Notes: generated by a model not told the origin, from the sequence alone. Counted from the first letter of the stretch, positions 16,084 through 27,829 are shown. The stretch: 49,963 nucleotides of DNA from Wenjunlia vitaminophila DSM 41686 (GCF_000380165.1 NZ_KB904658.1:210899-260861); one strand, 5' to 3'. Made by a program: numbers and translations.

Positions 16084-17789
16084 TGCGCGTGATGGCCCAG
16101 ATGGCGATGGTGATGAACCTCGACAAGTGCATCGGCTGCCACACCTGCTCGGTCACCTGCAAACAGGCGTGGACCAACCGCACGGGCGTCGAGTACGTGT
16201 GGTTCAACAACGTGGAGACCCGCCCGGGACAGGGCTACCCGCGCCGCTACGAGGACCAGGACACCTGGCAGGGCGGTTGGGAGCTCAACAAGCGGGGCCG
16301 GCTCGCCCTCAAGGCCGGCGGCCGGTTCAAGAAGCTGGCCCAGATCTTCTCCAACCCCAAGCTCCCGGCGCTCGACGACTACTACGAGCCCTGGACGTAC
16401 GACTACGAGACCCTGACCAACGCCCCGCTCCAGAACCACACCCCGGTCGCCCGCCCCAAGTCCCTGATCACCGGCAAGGACATGAAGATCTCCTGGTCGG
16501 CCAACTGGGACGACAACCTCGGCGGCGCGCCCGAGCACGGTGACAAGGACGTGCTGCTGAGCCAGGTCTCCGAGAAGATCAAGTTCGAGTTCGAGCAGAC
16601 CTTCATGTTCTACCTGCCCAGGATCTGCGAGCACTGCCTCAACCCGTCCTGCGCGGCCTCCTGCCCCTCCGGCGCCATCTACAAGAGGGAGGAGGACGGC
16701 ATCGTCCTGGTCGACCAGGACCGCTGCCGGGGCTGGCGGATGTGCGTGACCGGCTGCCCGTACAAGAAGGTGTACTTCAACCACCGCACCGGCAAGGCCG
16801 AGAAGTGCACATTCTGCTTCCCCCGTGTCGAGGTCGGGCTGCCCACCGTCTGCTCCGAGACCTGCGTCGGCCGGCTGCGGTACATCGGCCTCGTCCTCTA
16901 CGACGCCGACAGGGTGCTGGAAGCGGCCTCCACCCCCGACGACACCGATCTGTACGAGGCCCAGCGCGGCGTCTTCCTCGACCCGAACGATCCCGCGGTC
17001 GTGCGGGAGGCGGAGAACGCCGGTATACCCCGGGACTGGGTCGAGGCCGCCCAGCGGTCCCCGGTCCACGCGCTGATCAACACCTACAAGGTGGCCCTGC
17101 CGCTGCATCCGGAGTACCGCACCATGCCCATGGTCTGGTACGTCCCGCCGCTGTCCCCCGTGGTCGACGCCGTCCGCGACACCGGCCAGGACGCCGAGGA
17201 CCACCGCAACCTCTTCGCCGCCGTCGACGCCCTGCGCATCCCCGTGGACTACCTCGCCCAGCTCTTCACCGCGGGCGATCCGGCCCCCGTGGACGCGGTG
17301 CTGCGGCGCCTGGCCGCCATGCGCGCGTACATGCGTGACATCAACCTCGGCCGTGAGCCGGACGCGCGCATCCCGGAAGCGGTCGGGATGGGCGAGGAGC
17401 AGATGTACGACATGTACCGGCTGCTGGCCCTGGCCAAGTACGACGAGCGGTACGTCATCCCGCCCGCCCACGCGGAACAGGCCCACAGCCTCGAGGAACT
17501 CGCCACCGTGTGCAGCCTCGACTACGACGGAGGCCCCGGCATGGGGGGCTCCGGCCCGTTCGGCGAGTCCTCCGGCGGGGCGGCCCCGCTCGCGGTGGAG
17601 AACTTCCACGCCCTGCGCCACCGGCAGACCTCCGACACCGCGGCCACCCCCACCGACAAGGCCCGCCGCGTCAACCTCTTCAACTGGGACGGCAAGGGCC
17701 GGCCGCCCGGCCTGTTCCCGAACGAACCATCCGGCGGCGGGAACGGCACCGGCGGGAACGGCGACGGGAAGGACGAGCCGAAGCCATGA
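16083..17789 (+). CDS. narH: respiratory nitrate reductase beta subunit
   Basis: A 568-residue iron-sulfur subunit that carries electrons from the NarI hemes to NarG. Four cluster motifs are present: CIGCHTCSVTC (Cys16, 19, 22, 26), CEHCLNPSCAASC (from Cys182), CRGWRMCVTGC (Trp in the second position marks the 3Fe-4S site typical of NarH), and CTFCFPRVEVG with SETC. The C-terminal tail is Gly/Asn-rich. ATG 16083 overlaps the narG stop, and its own TGA overlaps the narJ ATG, showing translational coupling of the operon. Confidence 0.97.
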   Translation: MRVMAQMAMVMNLDKCIGCHTCSVTCKQAWTNRTGVEYVWFNNVETRPGQGYPRRYEDQDTWQGGWELNKRGRLALKAGGRFKKLAQIFSNPKLPALDDYYEPWTYDYETLTNAPLQNHTPVARPKSLITGKDMKISWSANWDDNLGGAPEHGDKDVLLSQVSEKIKFEFEQTFMFYLPRICEHCLNPSCAASCPSGAIYKREEDGIVLVDQDRCRGWRMCVTGCPYKKVYFNHRTGKAEKCTFCFPRVEVGLPTVCSETCVGRLRYIGLVLYDADRVLEAASTPDDTDLYEAQRGVFLDPNDPAVVREAENAGIPRDWVEAAQRSPVHALINTYKVALPLHPEYRTMPMVWYVPPLSPVVDAVRDTGQDAEDHRNLFAAVDALRIPVDYLAQLFTAGDPAPVDAVLRRLAAMRAYMRDINLGREPDARIPEAVGMGEEQMYDMYRLLALAKYDERYVIPPAHAEQAHSLEELATVCSLDYDGGPGMGGSGPFGESSGGAAPLAVENFHALRHRQTSDTAATPTDKARRVNLFNWDGKGRPPGLFPNEPSGGGNGTGGNGDGKDEPKP

Positions 17790-18457
17790 GAGCGCCGAGA
17801 AGGAAGACCACACGCACCACACGCACCGAGCCCTGGCACCCCCACGCCTGGCAGGCCCAGTCCCTGTTGCTCGACTACCCGGACGAGCGGTTCGAGCAGC
17901 GACTGGCCCTGGCCGGCCGGGTCGCCTCCACCCTGCCGGAACCGGTCGCCCGGCCCCTGCTCCGCTTCACCGCGCACGCCGGGCAGACGGCCACCGGCGA
18001 CCTGGCCACCGCCTACGTGACCACCTTCGACCACCGCAAGCGCTGCTGTCCCTACCTGACGTACTACGCGCACGGCGACACCAGGAAGCGCGGCGTCGGC
18101 CTGCTGCGGCTGAAGCAGACCTACGCCGCGGCCGGGTGGCGCCTGGGCGACGACGAACTGCCCGACCACCTCGCCGTCGTCCTCGAGTTCGCCGCCACCG
18201 ACCCGGCCACCGGGGCGCGTCTGCTCACCGAACACCGTGCCGGCCTGGAACTCCTGCGCCTGGCCCTGGGCGACGACGGCTCGCCCTGGGCACACGTCCT
18301 GGAGTCCGTGTCCGCCACCCTGCCCGCCCTCGCCGGCGACGACCGCGAAGCGGTGATGCGCCTGGCCGCCCAGGGCCCGCCCGCGGAACAGGTCGGTCTC
18401 GACCCGTACGCGTCCCCCGTGTTCCTGCCCGACCCCGTCGTGAGGGGCTCCCGATGA
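17786..18457 (+). CDS. narJ: nitrate reductase molybdenum cofactor assembly chaperone
   Basis: A 223-residue NarJ/DmsD (TorD-like) chaperone, which holds apo-NarGH for cofactor insertion and membrane docking and is not part of the final enzyme. Typical features are QAQSLLLDYPDERFEQ, the conserved TTFDHRKRCCPYLTYYAHGD segment and LPDHLAVVLEF. The start is ATG 17786, inside the narH stop (ATGA), and the end overlaps narI in the same way. Confidence 0.95.
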   Translation: MRAPRRKTTRTTRTEPWHPHAWQAQSLLLDYPDERFEQRLALAGRVASTLPEPVARPLLRFTAHAGQTATGDLATAYVTTFDHRKRCCPYLTYYAHGDTRKRGVGLLRLKQTYAAAGWRLGDDELPDHLAVVLEFAATDPATGARLLTEHRAGLELLRLALGDDGSPWAHVLESVSATLPALAGDDREAVMRLAAQGPPAEQVGLDPYASPVFLPDPVVRGSR

Positions 18458-19224
18458 CCGCACCCGCGCAGCACGTCACCCTGGCGGCGGAGACCAGCAC
18501 CGGCGGCCTCCTGCTGTGGGTCGTCCTGCCCTACGTCTGCCTCGCCGTCTTCGTCCTCGGCCACATCTGGCGCTACCGGTACGACAAGTTCGGTTGGACC
18601 ACCCGCTCCTCGCAACTGTACGAACGGCGGCTGCTGCGCATTGGCAGCCCCCTGTTCCACTTCGGCATCCTCGTCGTGCTCCTGGGCCACATCGGCGGCC
18701 TGGTCATCCCCAAGAGCTGGACCGAGGCAGCCGGGATCAGCGAGCACGTCTACCACATCGGCGCGGTGTTCCTCGGCACCATCGCGGGCGTCTGCACCCT
18801 CGGCGGGCTGACCATCCTGATCTACCGGCGCCGTACCGTCGGCCCGGTCTTCTCCGCCACCACCCGCAACGACAAGGCCATGTACGTCTCCCTGACCCTG
18901 ACTATCGCGCTCGGCCTGGCCGCGACCGTGGCAGCGAACACCGTCGGAGGCGGCTACGACTACCGCGAGACCATCTCCCCCTGGTTCCGTTCGGTCTTCT
19001 ACTTCCAACCCGACCCGGACCTGATGACCGGTGCCCCGGTGCTGTTCCAACTGCACGCGCTCAGCGCCCTGCTGCTCTTCGCGGCCTGGCCTTTCACCCG
19101 GCTCGTTCACATGCTCACCGCGCCCGTGGGCTACCTGACCCGCCCCTACGTCGTCTACCGCAGCCGCGACACCCACCTCGGGGCCCGCGCCCCGCGGCGG
19201 GGCTGGGAGCGCTCCGGGACATGA
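18454..19224 (+). CDS. narI: respiratory nitrate reductase gamma subunit (cytochrome b)
   Basis: A 256-residue membrane cytochrome b with five predicted helices that oxidises menaquinol and anchors NarGH. His ligands for the two hemes are visible in LFHFGILVVLLGHIGG (first helix pair) and in QLHALSALLLFAAWPFTRLVH near the end; the family segment WRYRYDKFGWTTRSSQLYE is intact. ATG 18454 overlaps the narJ stop. It ends the operon, 66 bases before the convergent sensor kinase. Confidence 0.96.
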   Translation: MTAPAQHVTLAAETSTGGLLLWVVLPYVCLAVFVLGHIWRYRYDKFGWTTRSSQLYERRLLRIGSPLFHFGILVVLLGHIGGLVIPKSWTEAAGISEHVYHIGAVFLGTIAGVCTLGGLTILIYRRRTVGPVFSATTRNDKAMYVSLTLTIALGLAATVAANTVGGGYDYRETISPWFRSVFYFQPDPDLMTGAPVLFQLHALSALLLFAAWPFTRLVHMLTAPVGYLTRPYVVYRSRDTHLGARAPRRGWERSGT

Positions 19225-19290
19225 GTGGCCGGTGGACGGACCCACACGGGCCCGGCCAGGCGACGGGAGGGCTCTTCCCGCCCGACGCGG

Positions 19291-21024
19291 TCAGCCGCTG
19301 GTCGGGGGCAGGGGTACGGCCCAGGCGAGGACGGTGCCGCCGTGCTCGCTCGGGGACACCTCGAAGGTGCCCCCCAGGTCCTCGGCGCGCCTGCACAGGT
19401 TGGCCAGGCCACTGCGGCGGGTGGCGGCGGGGTCGATCCCGCGGCCGTTGTCCGCCACCCGCAGCCGCAGGGTCGTCGCGGTGGCCTCCACGGTGACGTC
19501 GACCGTCGTGGCCCGGGCGTGCCGGGCCGCGTTGGAGAGGGCCTCCCCGAGCACGGCGAGCAGGTGCGCGGCGTACTCGGTGGGCACGTCGGTGTCCAGC
19601 AGGCCGGTCATGCGCAGCGACGGGGCGTAACCGAGGGCTTCGGCGGCCCGGTCGGTGGCCGCCACCAGTTGCGTGCGCAGCCCGCCGGTGCGGCTGCGGT
19701 CGCTCTCGCGCAGCCCGTAGATGGTGGACCGGATGACTTTGATCGTGTCGTCGAGGTCGTTCACGACCCGGTGGATCCGCTGCTTCGGCAGGTCGGTGAC
19801 GTGCCCCAGCGTGGACTGGAGGGTCAGGGCACACGCGAAGAGCCGCTGGATGACCAGGTCGTGCAGGTCGCGGGCGATGCGGTCGCGGTCGCCCAGGACC
19901 AGCATCCGCTCGGCGTCCCGGCGGTGCTCGGCGACCTCCAGGGTGAGCGCCGCCTGGTTGCCGAAGCCGGTGACCATGTCGATGACCGTGCCGGGGAACG
20001 CCTGACCGCCGGGCAGGTTGGCCACCAGCAGCACTCCGCGCACGTGGTCGCGGGTGCCGAGCGGCACGTAGAACGCCGGACCCAGGTCCACCACGGAGGA
20101 GCTGCCGCCCTCGCGGCGCGGGTCGGCGCTGACCGCCCCGCCGGCGACGGTCTCCCCGGTGGCGAACACCTTCGCCGCCAGCGCCGTGGCCGGCAGCACC
20201 AGGCCGCGGACCTGGTCCGCGGCCGCGCCGGACGCGACCTCGACGACCAGTTCCCCGCTGTCGCCGACCGGGACGGCCAGGGCGACCAGGGCCGCGCCGG
20301 AGATGTCCCGCACGGTGGCGGTGACCGACTCCAGGACCTCGGCCGGGTCCCGGCCCGAGAGCAGGCTGCGGGTCAGCTCGTCGCTCGCCGCCAGCCACCG
20401 CTGCTTGTGGCGGGCGTCGTCGTAGAGCCGGGCGTTGTCGATCGCCACGCCGGCCGCGGCGGCCAGGGTGCGCAGCACCGCCTCGTCGTCGGCGTCGAAG
20501 TCGGCGGCGCCCTCCTTGTCCGTGAGGTACAGGTTGCCGAACACCTCGCCGCGCACCCGGATCGGTGCCCCGAGGAAGCTGGTCATCGGTGGGTGCCCAG
20601 CGGGGAAGCCCACGGACGCCGGATGGTCGGCCAGGTTCGCCAGGCGCAGCGGCTGCGGGTAGCGGGTGAGCTGGCCCAGGATGCCCCCGCCGCGTGGGGG
20701 GTGCCCGATCCGGGCGATGGTCTCCTCGTCGATGCCGACGGTGAGGAACTGCTTGATCGACCCCTCTTCCCCCAGCACGCCGAGCGCCCCGTAGTGGGCG
20801 TCCACCAGAGCCACCGCGGACTCCACGATGCGGCGCAGCACCACTTCCAGGTCCAGGTCGGAGCCCACGGCCAGCACCGCGTCCAGCAGGGTGCGCGTCC
20901 TGTCCCGCGCCGCCCGCACCTGCTGGACCTGCTGGTGCAGACCGTCCAGCAACTCGTCCAGCCGCAACTGGGGAGAGGTTCCCGATGTCGCGGCGTCGCC
21001 GCGGCCCTGCGCGCCCTCGTTCAC
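19291..21024 (-). CDS. devS: DevS/DosS-like two-GAF heme sensor histidine kinase
   Basis: About 577 residues (578 if GTG 21027 is used; GTG 21024 is better placed behind GGGGAG). In 578-residue numbering, GAF-A (about 50-200) carries His145 in AGHPPM and Tyr167 in NLYL. Their 22-residue spacing equals that of the heme ligand His149 and distal Tyr171 of M. tuberculosis DevS, so heme binding is likely. GAF-B follows (about 220-370). HisKA_3 has His389 in RDRIARDLHDLVIQRLF. The ATPase domain shows GEALSNAARHA and DNGRGID. It should sense O2, NO, CO or redox state and phosphorylate the DevR-like regulator at 7494-8186. It is unlinked from devR by about 11 kb of target genes and convergent with narI. 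Confidence 0.92.
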   Translation of the reverse strand: MNEGAQGRGDAATSGTSPQLRLDELLDGLHQQVQQVRAARDRTRTLLDAVLAVGSDLDLEVVLRRIVESAVALVDAHYGALGVLGEEGSIKQFLTVGIDEETIARIGHPPRGGGILGQLTRYPQPLRLANLADHPASVGFPAGHPPMTSFLGAPIRVRGEVFGNLYLTDKEGAADFDADDEAVLRTLAAAAGVAIDNARLYDDARHKQRWLAASDELTRSLLSGRDPAEVLESVTATVRDISGAALVALAVPVGDSGELVVEVASGAAADQVRGLVLPATALAAKVFATGETVAGGAVSADPRREGGSSSVVDLGPAFYVPLGTRDHVRGVLLVANLPGGQAFPGTVIDMVTGFGNQAALTLEVAEHRRDAERMLVLGDRDRIARDLHDLVIQRLFACALTLQSTLGHVTDLPKQRIHRVVNDLDDTIKVIRSTIYGLRESDRSRTGGLRTQLVAATDRAAEALGYAPSLRMTGLLDTDVPTEYAAHLLAVLGEALSNAARHARATTVDVTVEATATTLRLRVADNGRGIDPAATRRSGLANLCRRAEDLGGTFEVSPSEHGGTVLAWAVPLPPTSG

Positions 21025-21027
21025 CAC

Positions 21028-21352
21028 GGCTCCCCTCGCCCTCGACCACCGCGCCCCTTTTCAGCATGCCCGATGAGCCGGCGGCGCCCGACGCCGCCCT
21101 GGTCACCGTGCCGCCCGGGGCAGTCGGCGACGGGTGCTCCGTCATCTGAGCGTGCTTGTCCGAGCCGGGACCGGGGCGAGATCGTGTCCCACCGTAATGC
21201 ACCCCTGGCCGAGACCGGACGGCTGCGCCTGGCCGCGGTGACCGGGAGGCCGTGGCCGGGGTCGCCCACGGACCGGGAACCGCGGAGCGGGGACGCCACC
21301 GCTGTCGCGGCCGTTCGCTCCGCGGTCCGCGCCGGGGCGGGGGGCTACCGGG
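21028..21352. other. gene-free stretch between devS-like gene and sufS
   Basis: The 325 bases hold the promoter side of the sensor kinase and the downstream side of the cysteine desulfurase. I see no gene and no clear DosR-type 14-mer here. The only strong structure is the inverted repeat at 21279-21326. Confidence 0.5.
21279..21326 (-). terminator. inverted repeat downstream of the encapsulin operon
   Basis: Exact 11-base arms (21279-21289 and 21316-21326) enclose a 26-base loop that can itself form a CCGC/GCGG hairpin. It begins 27 bases past the sufS stop on the minus strand, a likely operon terminator, although there is no T-run. Confidence 0.5.
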
Positions 21353-22861
21353 TCACCGACCCGACACCGGGCCCGGCCCTTCGGTCTTCTGGCCGGTCAG
21401 GGCATGGAGGGAGGCTGTCAACCGGTCCACCTCCTCCATGGTGTTGTAGAGGGCCAACGACGCCCGCGCCGCGCTGCGCACGCCGTAGTGCGCGAGTGTC
21501 GGCTGGGCGCAGTGGTGCCCTGACCGGACGGCGATGCCGTCGCGGTCCAACCAGTCGGCGACCTCCGCCGGGGAGTGGTCGGCCAGGGTGAAGGTCAGCA
21601 CCGAGACCCGCTCCGGCGCCGACCCCAGCAGTTCCAGGCCGGGGACGGTGGCGAGCGCCTGTTGGGCGTGCGCGGTCAGCTTCTCCTCGTGGGCGACGAT
21701 GCCCTCCCGGTCGAGCGAGGTCAGCCACTCCAACGCGGCCAGCAGCCCGATCGCCCCCGCGATGTGCCCCGTTCCCGCCTCCAGGTGGTGCGGGGCGGGC
21801 GCGAACGTGGTCCCGTCGAAGGACACCGACTCGATCATGTTGCCGCCGCCCTGCCAGGGCGCCAGTCCCGCCATCACCTCCGGCTTGACGTAGAGGGCGC
21901 CGATGCCGGTGGGGGCGAACACCTTGTGTCCGGAGAAGGCGTAGAAGTCGGCGTCCATGTCCGTCACGTCCACGGGGAGGTGGGCGACCGCCTGGGCGCC
22001 GTCCACCAGCACCCGGGCCCCGTAGCGGTGGGCCAGCGCTGCCATCTCCCGCACTGGCTGCACCGTGCCCAGCACGTTGGAGACGTGGCTGAGCACCACC
22101 AGCCGTGTGCGCATCGACAGCAGGTCGGCGTAGGCGTCCTGGTCGATCCGCCCGTCCGGCAGCAGGGGAACGGGTACGACCCGGGCCCGTGTCTGCCGGG
22201 CCACGAACTGCCAGGGCACGATGTTGGAGTGGTGCTCGAGCACCGGCACCAGGATGTCGTCGCCGGGGCCGAGGTTGGCCCGGCCCCAGCTCTGCGCCAC
22301 CAGGTTGATGGCTTCGGTGGTGCCCCGAGCGAAGACGATGTCCCGGGCACCGGGGGCGTTCAGGAAGCCGGCGACGGCGGCGCGGCTCGCCTCGTACGCC
22401 TCGGTGGCCTCGCGCGCCATGGTGTGGGCGCCGCGGTGGATGTTGGAGTTGCCGTAGCTGTAGTAGCCGGCCAGGGCCTCGATCACCTGTCGCGGCTTCT
22501 GGGTGGTGGCCCCGTTGTCCAGCCACGCCAACGGGTGGCCGTTGACCGTGCGGTGCAGGATCGGGAAGTCGGTGCGCACCGAGTGGGGTGAGAAGGCGGC
22601 GCCGCTCCGCCCCTGCCCGGCCGTCTCGGTGAGGGCCGCCGACCGGGGCTCGGTGGGGGTGGTCGCCGGGTCCGCCGCCGGGCTGGTCGCCGGAGCACCG
22701 GGGGCGCCCCGGGGCGCGGTGCCGGCGGCCCCGGCCGCCCGCGCGGGGTCGGCCGGCCACCCGGGTGGCGCGTCGCCCGGTACACCGGTGAACGCCTCCC
22801 ACGTGGCCGTCTGCCCGGCACTGCCCGGCCGCGGCGGCCGGTCGAGCTCAGGCGTAGTCAT
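21353..22861 (-). CDS. sufS: SufS-type cysteine desulfurase, probable encapsulin cargo
   Basis: A 502-residue group II cysteine desulfurase. It removes sulfur from L-cysteine as an enzyme persulfide, giving alanine. The catalytic core (about 95-500) shows WLDNGATTQKPRQVI, EHHSNIVPWQ, VDGAQAVAHLPVDV, the PLP lysine Lys313 in FSGHKVFAPTGIG and the active Cys451 in RSGHHCAQP. Ordinary SufS is about 400-410 residues. Here an extra ~95-residue Pro/Ala/Gly/Thr-rich, disorder-like N-terminus precedes it, the hallmark of family 2 encapsulin cargo. ATG 22861 overlaps the end of the shell gene by 14 bases. No SufBCD or SufE genes are nearby, so a general Fe-S assembly role is less likely than sulfur handling inside the shell. 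Confidence 0.92.
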   Translation of the reverse strand: MTTPELDRPPRPGSAGQTATWEAFTGVPGDAPPGWPADPARAAGAAGTAPRGAPGAPATSPAADPATTPTEPRSAALTETAGQGRSGAAFSPHSVRTDFPILHRTVNGHPLAWLDNGATTQKPRQVIEALAGYYSYGNSNIHRGAHTMAREATEAYEASRAAVAGFLNAPGARDIVFARGTTEAINLVAQSWGRANLGPGDDILVPVLEHHSNIVPWQFVARQTRARVVPVPLLPDGRIDQDAYADLLSMRTRLVVLSHVSNVLGTVQPVREMAALAHRYGARVLVDGAQAVAHLPVDVTDMDADFYAFSGHKVFAPTGIGALYVKPEVMAGLAPWQGGGNMIESVSFDGTTFAPAPHHLEAGTGHIAGAIGLLAALEWLTSLDREGIVAHEEKLTAHAQQALATVPGLELLGSAPERVSVLTFTLADHSPAEVADWLDRDGIAVRSGHHCAQPTLAHYGVRSAARASLALYNTMEEVDRLTASLHALTGQKTEGPGPVSGR

Positions 22862-24227
22862 AGTAGTTCGCCACCCCGACGTTCTGGAGCACCGCGACGG
22901 CGTCCTCGACGAGCACGGCCGCGTTGAAGTACGCCGTCATCAGGTACGAGGTCACGCCACGGCGGTCAACGCCCATGTTCCGCACGGCCAGGCCCGGCTC
23001 GATCTCGTCATCGACCTTGGCCGGACGCAGACCCACCACGCCCTGGTCGGCCTCGCCCACCCGCATCAACAGGATCTCGGTGGTGGCGGCGCCCGGCCCG
23101 GAGAAGCGCACCTTGTCCGAGGGCAGCAGCGGCACGCCGCGCCAGGTCAACAGCGGGCTGCCGAACCGGGTCTCGATCACCGGGGGCACGCCGCGACGGG
23201 TGCACTCCCTGCCGAACGCGGCGATGGCCCTGGGATGCGCCAGGAAGTAGGCCGGCTGTTTCCACACCCGGGTGAGCAGTTCGTCGAGGTCGTCCGGGGT
23301 CGGGGCGCCAGTACGGGACTGGACGCGCTGCCCCGGGGCCACGTTCCGGAACAGGCCGTACTCGGGGTGGTAGAGCAGCGACGCCTCCTGCCGTTCCCGC
23401 AGCGCGTGCGCGGTCAGGTTGGTCTGTGCCCTGGTCTGGTCGATGGGGCCGTTGTAGAGGTCGGAGACGCGCGTGTTGACCCGTAGCACCGTCTGGGCCA
23501 GCGTCATGTGGTACTCGCGCGGTGACTCCTCGAAGTCGACGTAGGTACAGGGCAGCTCGACCTCGTCGACGTGGTCGGAGCTGAGGTCGATCGGGGCCTC
23601 GGCCCCGGCGAGGACCGCGCCGCCGGCCAGGTAGGCGTCCACCGCCGCGCGTACGGTCTCGTTCCGGTCGGAGAGCTCAGCGAGGACGCTGCGGTCACAG
23701 CACAGGGCGACGCCGGCGCTGAGGGCCCTGACACGGTACGGCAGGGGTTCGCCGCGGGTCCAGGCGTCGAGGTCGAAGAACTGACCGTCGGCAACGACGT
23801 CCAGCAGGGCGTCCTCGCCGAAATGGCCCGTGGCCCGTTTCTCGGCACGGCCGCGCACGAGCACCCACAAGCGGTCGGCGGGGTCCCCCTCGGAGGCCAG
23901 TGTCTCGCCCGACTCGAACGTCACCTCGGTGAATCCGTCGGCGAGCTGGACCAGGGCGGGGTCATCGGCCTCGCGCAGGAACGGGATCTCGCGGAGGTCG
24001 CCCGGGATGACCCGGGGCGTGCCCGCGTCGGTGTGCGTGCTGATCCGGTCGTCGCCCAGGACGTAGGTGCGGCGGCGGTTGACGCGGTAGACGCCGGACT
24101 CCACGTCGATCCACGGCAGTGCCCGCAACAGGTAGCGCGGTGAGATGCCGCGCATCTGCGGGGTGGTCTTGGTGGTGGTCGCCAACTGCCGTGCGGCACC
24201 GGGGCCCAGGCTCGTGCGGTCGGTCAC
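22848..24227 (-). CDS. family 2 (2B-type) encapsulin shell protein with cNMP-binding-like domain
   Basis: A 459-residue SrpI-like encapsulin. Residues ~1-70 form the N-terminal arm (TPQMRGISPRYLLRALPWID, VNRRRTYVLGD). Residues ~75-210 resemble a Crp-type cyclic-nucleotide-binding domain (FESGETLASEGDPADRLWVL, then DGQFFDLDAW). Residues ~215-459 form the HK97-like shell fold (DVDFEESPREYHMTLAQTVL-type text, MTAYFNAAVLVEDAVAVLQN at the end). Shell subunits would assemble into an icosahedral compartment round the cysteine desulfurase encoded next. GTG 24227 has an excellent GAGGAGGA site. Whether the inserted domain really binds a nucleotide is unknown; the classical RxA phosphate-binding cassette is not obvious (ALSAGVALCCDRS). 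Confidence 0.92.
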   Translation of the reverse strand: MTDRTSLGPGAARQLATTTKTTPQMRGISPRYLLRALPWIDVESGVYRVNRRRTYVLGDDRISTHTDAGTPRVIPGDLREIPFLREADDPALVQLADGFTEVTFESGETLASEGDPADRLWVLVRGRAEKRATGHFGEDALLDVVADGQFFDLDAWTRGEPLPYRVRALSAGVALCCDRSVLAELSDRNETVRAAVDAYLAGGAVLAGAEAPIDLSSDHVDEVELPCTYVDFEESPREYHMTLAQTVLRVNTRVSDLYNGPIDQTRAQTNLTAHALRERQEASLLYHPEYGLFRNVAPGQRVQSRTGAPTPDDLDELLTRVWKQPAYFLAHPRAIAAFGRECTRRGVPPVIETRFGSPLLTWRGVPLLPSDKVRFSGPGAATTEILLMRVGEADQGVVGLRPAKVDDEIEPGLAVRNMGVDRRGVTSYLMTAYFNAAVLVEDAVAVLQNVGVANYYDYA

Positions 24228-24747
24228 GTACTCCTCCTCAGGAATCGGCGAACCACACTCACACCCGACATGCCAAAGCCGCGGCGGCCCTGTCCGGAAA
24301 TCGGGGAATGAGGTGGAACGCGGGAAGCGAGTGACTGAAGGAAAGCGGGGCGATTATCTGTTCCTGCTGACGGCCGCCGCAACAGTCACCTCGCAGGTAT
24401 TGACCGATAACTGCTCACACGAACGAGGGAGAATAAAATCGCTTTAGCGTACGCGACACCCTATGGCCTGGTCATTTCACGGCAGGGAATAGAACAAAAC
24501 TTCAGGTGTGTGCGCATTGTCGGCTACTCGGCTTCAGGATGGCTGATAATCGTCCCGGTGCCGACTTGGCTCTCCTCTTCGAAAACGGGCCACCTGGAGT
24601 CGCCAGCGGTTGGGTGCGCATTCCGAGTACGGGGGACTGGCTCGTCTCCCGGCGGAGAAGGCTCGGCGGGGGGTCCTTCGCCAACCCGGAACAGGGCGTG
24701 CGTGCGGCTGGAACGGCCGGAACGCCCCGTGCCCAGGGCGAGAAGGA
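24228..24747. other. long AT-richer intergenic region before the encapsulin operon
   Basis: The 520 bases between the encapsulin start and the Fur gene stop are clearly less GC-rich, especially 24340-24560. Short frames exist on both strands (for example plus 24506-24781 and minus 24502-24684), but they overlap each other, have low third-position GC and lack good ribosome sites, so I do not call genes. It probably holds the promoter and a long leader for the encapsulin operon on the minus strand. Confidence 0.45.
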
Positions 24748-25161
24748 TCAACCGTTGCAGGACGGGCAGAGACCGCGGTAGGTGATCTGTGCCTCGGACA
24801 CCGTGAAACCGAACCGCTCCTCGGCCGGGAGGTCGGCCAGTGGGTCGCCGGTCGGGTGGACGTCGCGGATGGTGCCGCAGTTCGAGCACACCAGGTGCTG
24901 GTGCGGCCGGTGCGCGTTGGGGTCGTAGCGCTTGGCGCGGCCGTCGGTGGAGACCTCCAGGACCTCGCCGAGGGAGGCCAGTTCGGCCAAGGTGTTGTAG
25001 ACGGTCGCGCGGGAGATCTCGGGCAGCAACTGCGCCGCGCGGGCGTGCACCTCGTCGGCCGTGAGGTGGACGTGGTCACCGTCGAGAACCTCCGCAACGA
25101 CACGTCGCTGGGAGGTCACTCGCCAGCCACGCCCACGCAGTCGCGCCAGCAGGTCACTCAT
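24748..25161 (-). CDS. catR: Fur-family repressor, CatR/FurA-like
   Basis: A 137-residue Fur-family regulator, probably a peroxide sensor of the CatR/FurA type because it lies divergent to katG. The winged helix covers 1-75 (GWRVTSQRRVVAEVL, ISRATVYNTLAELASLGEV). The metal/dimer domain has HRPHQHLVCSNCG (His84, His87, His89, Cys92, Cys95) and LCPSCNG (Cys132, Cys135), giving a Cys4 structural zinc site. ATG 25161 is preferred to GTG 25194, since homologues start MSDLLxxLRxRGWRxTxQR. It should repress katG and itself until oxidised. Confidence 0.9.
   Translation of the reverse strand: MSDLLARLRGRGWRVTSQRRVVAEVLDGDHVHLTADEVHARAAQLLPEISRATVYNTLAELASLGEVLEVSTDGRAKRYDPNAHRPHQHLVCSNCGTIRDVHPTGDPLADLPAEERFGFTVSEAQITYRGLCPSCNG

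Positions 25162-27829
<2,668 letters not shown>

Noticed and set aside
24502-24781. Overlapping 60-91-codon frames on both strands upstream of the Fur gene
   Set aside because: They overlap each other, have low third-position GC for this genome and lack ribosome sites.
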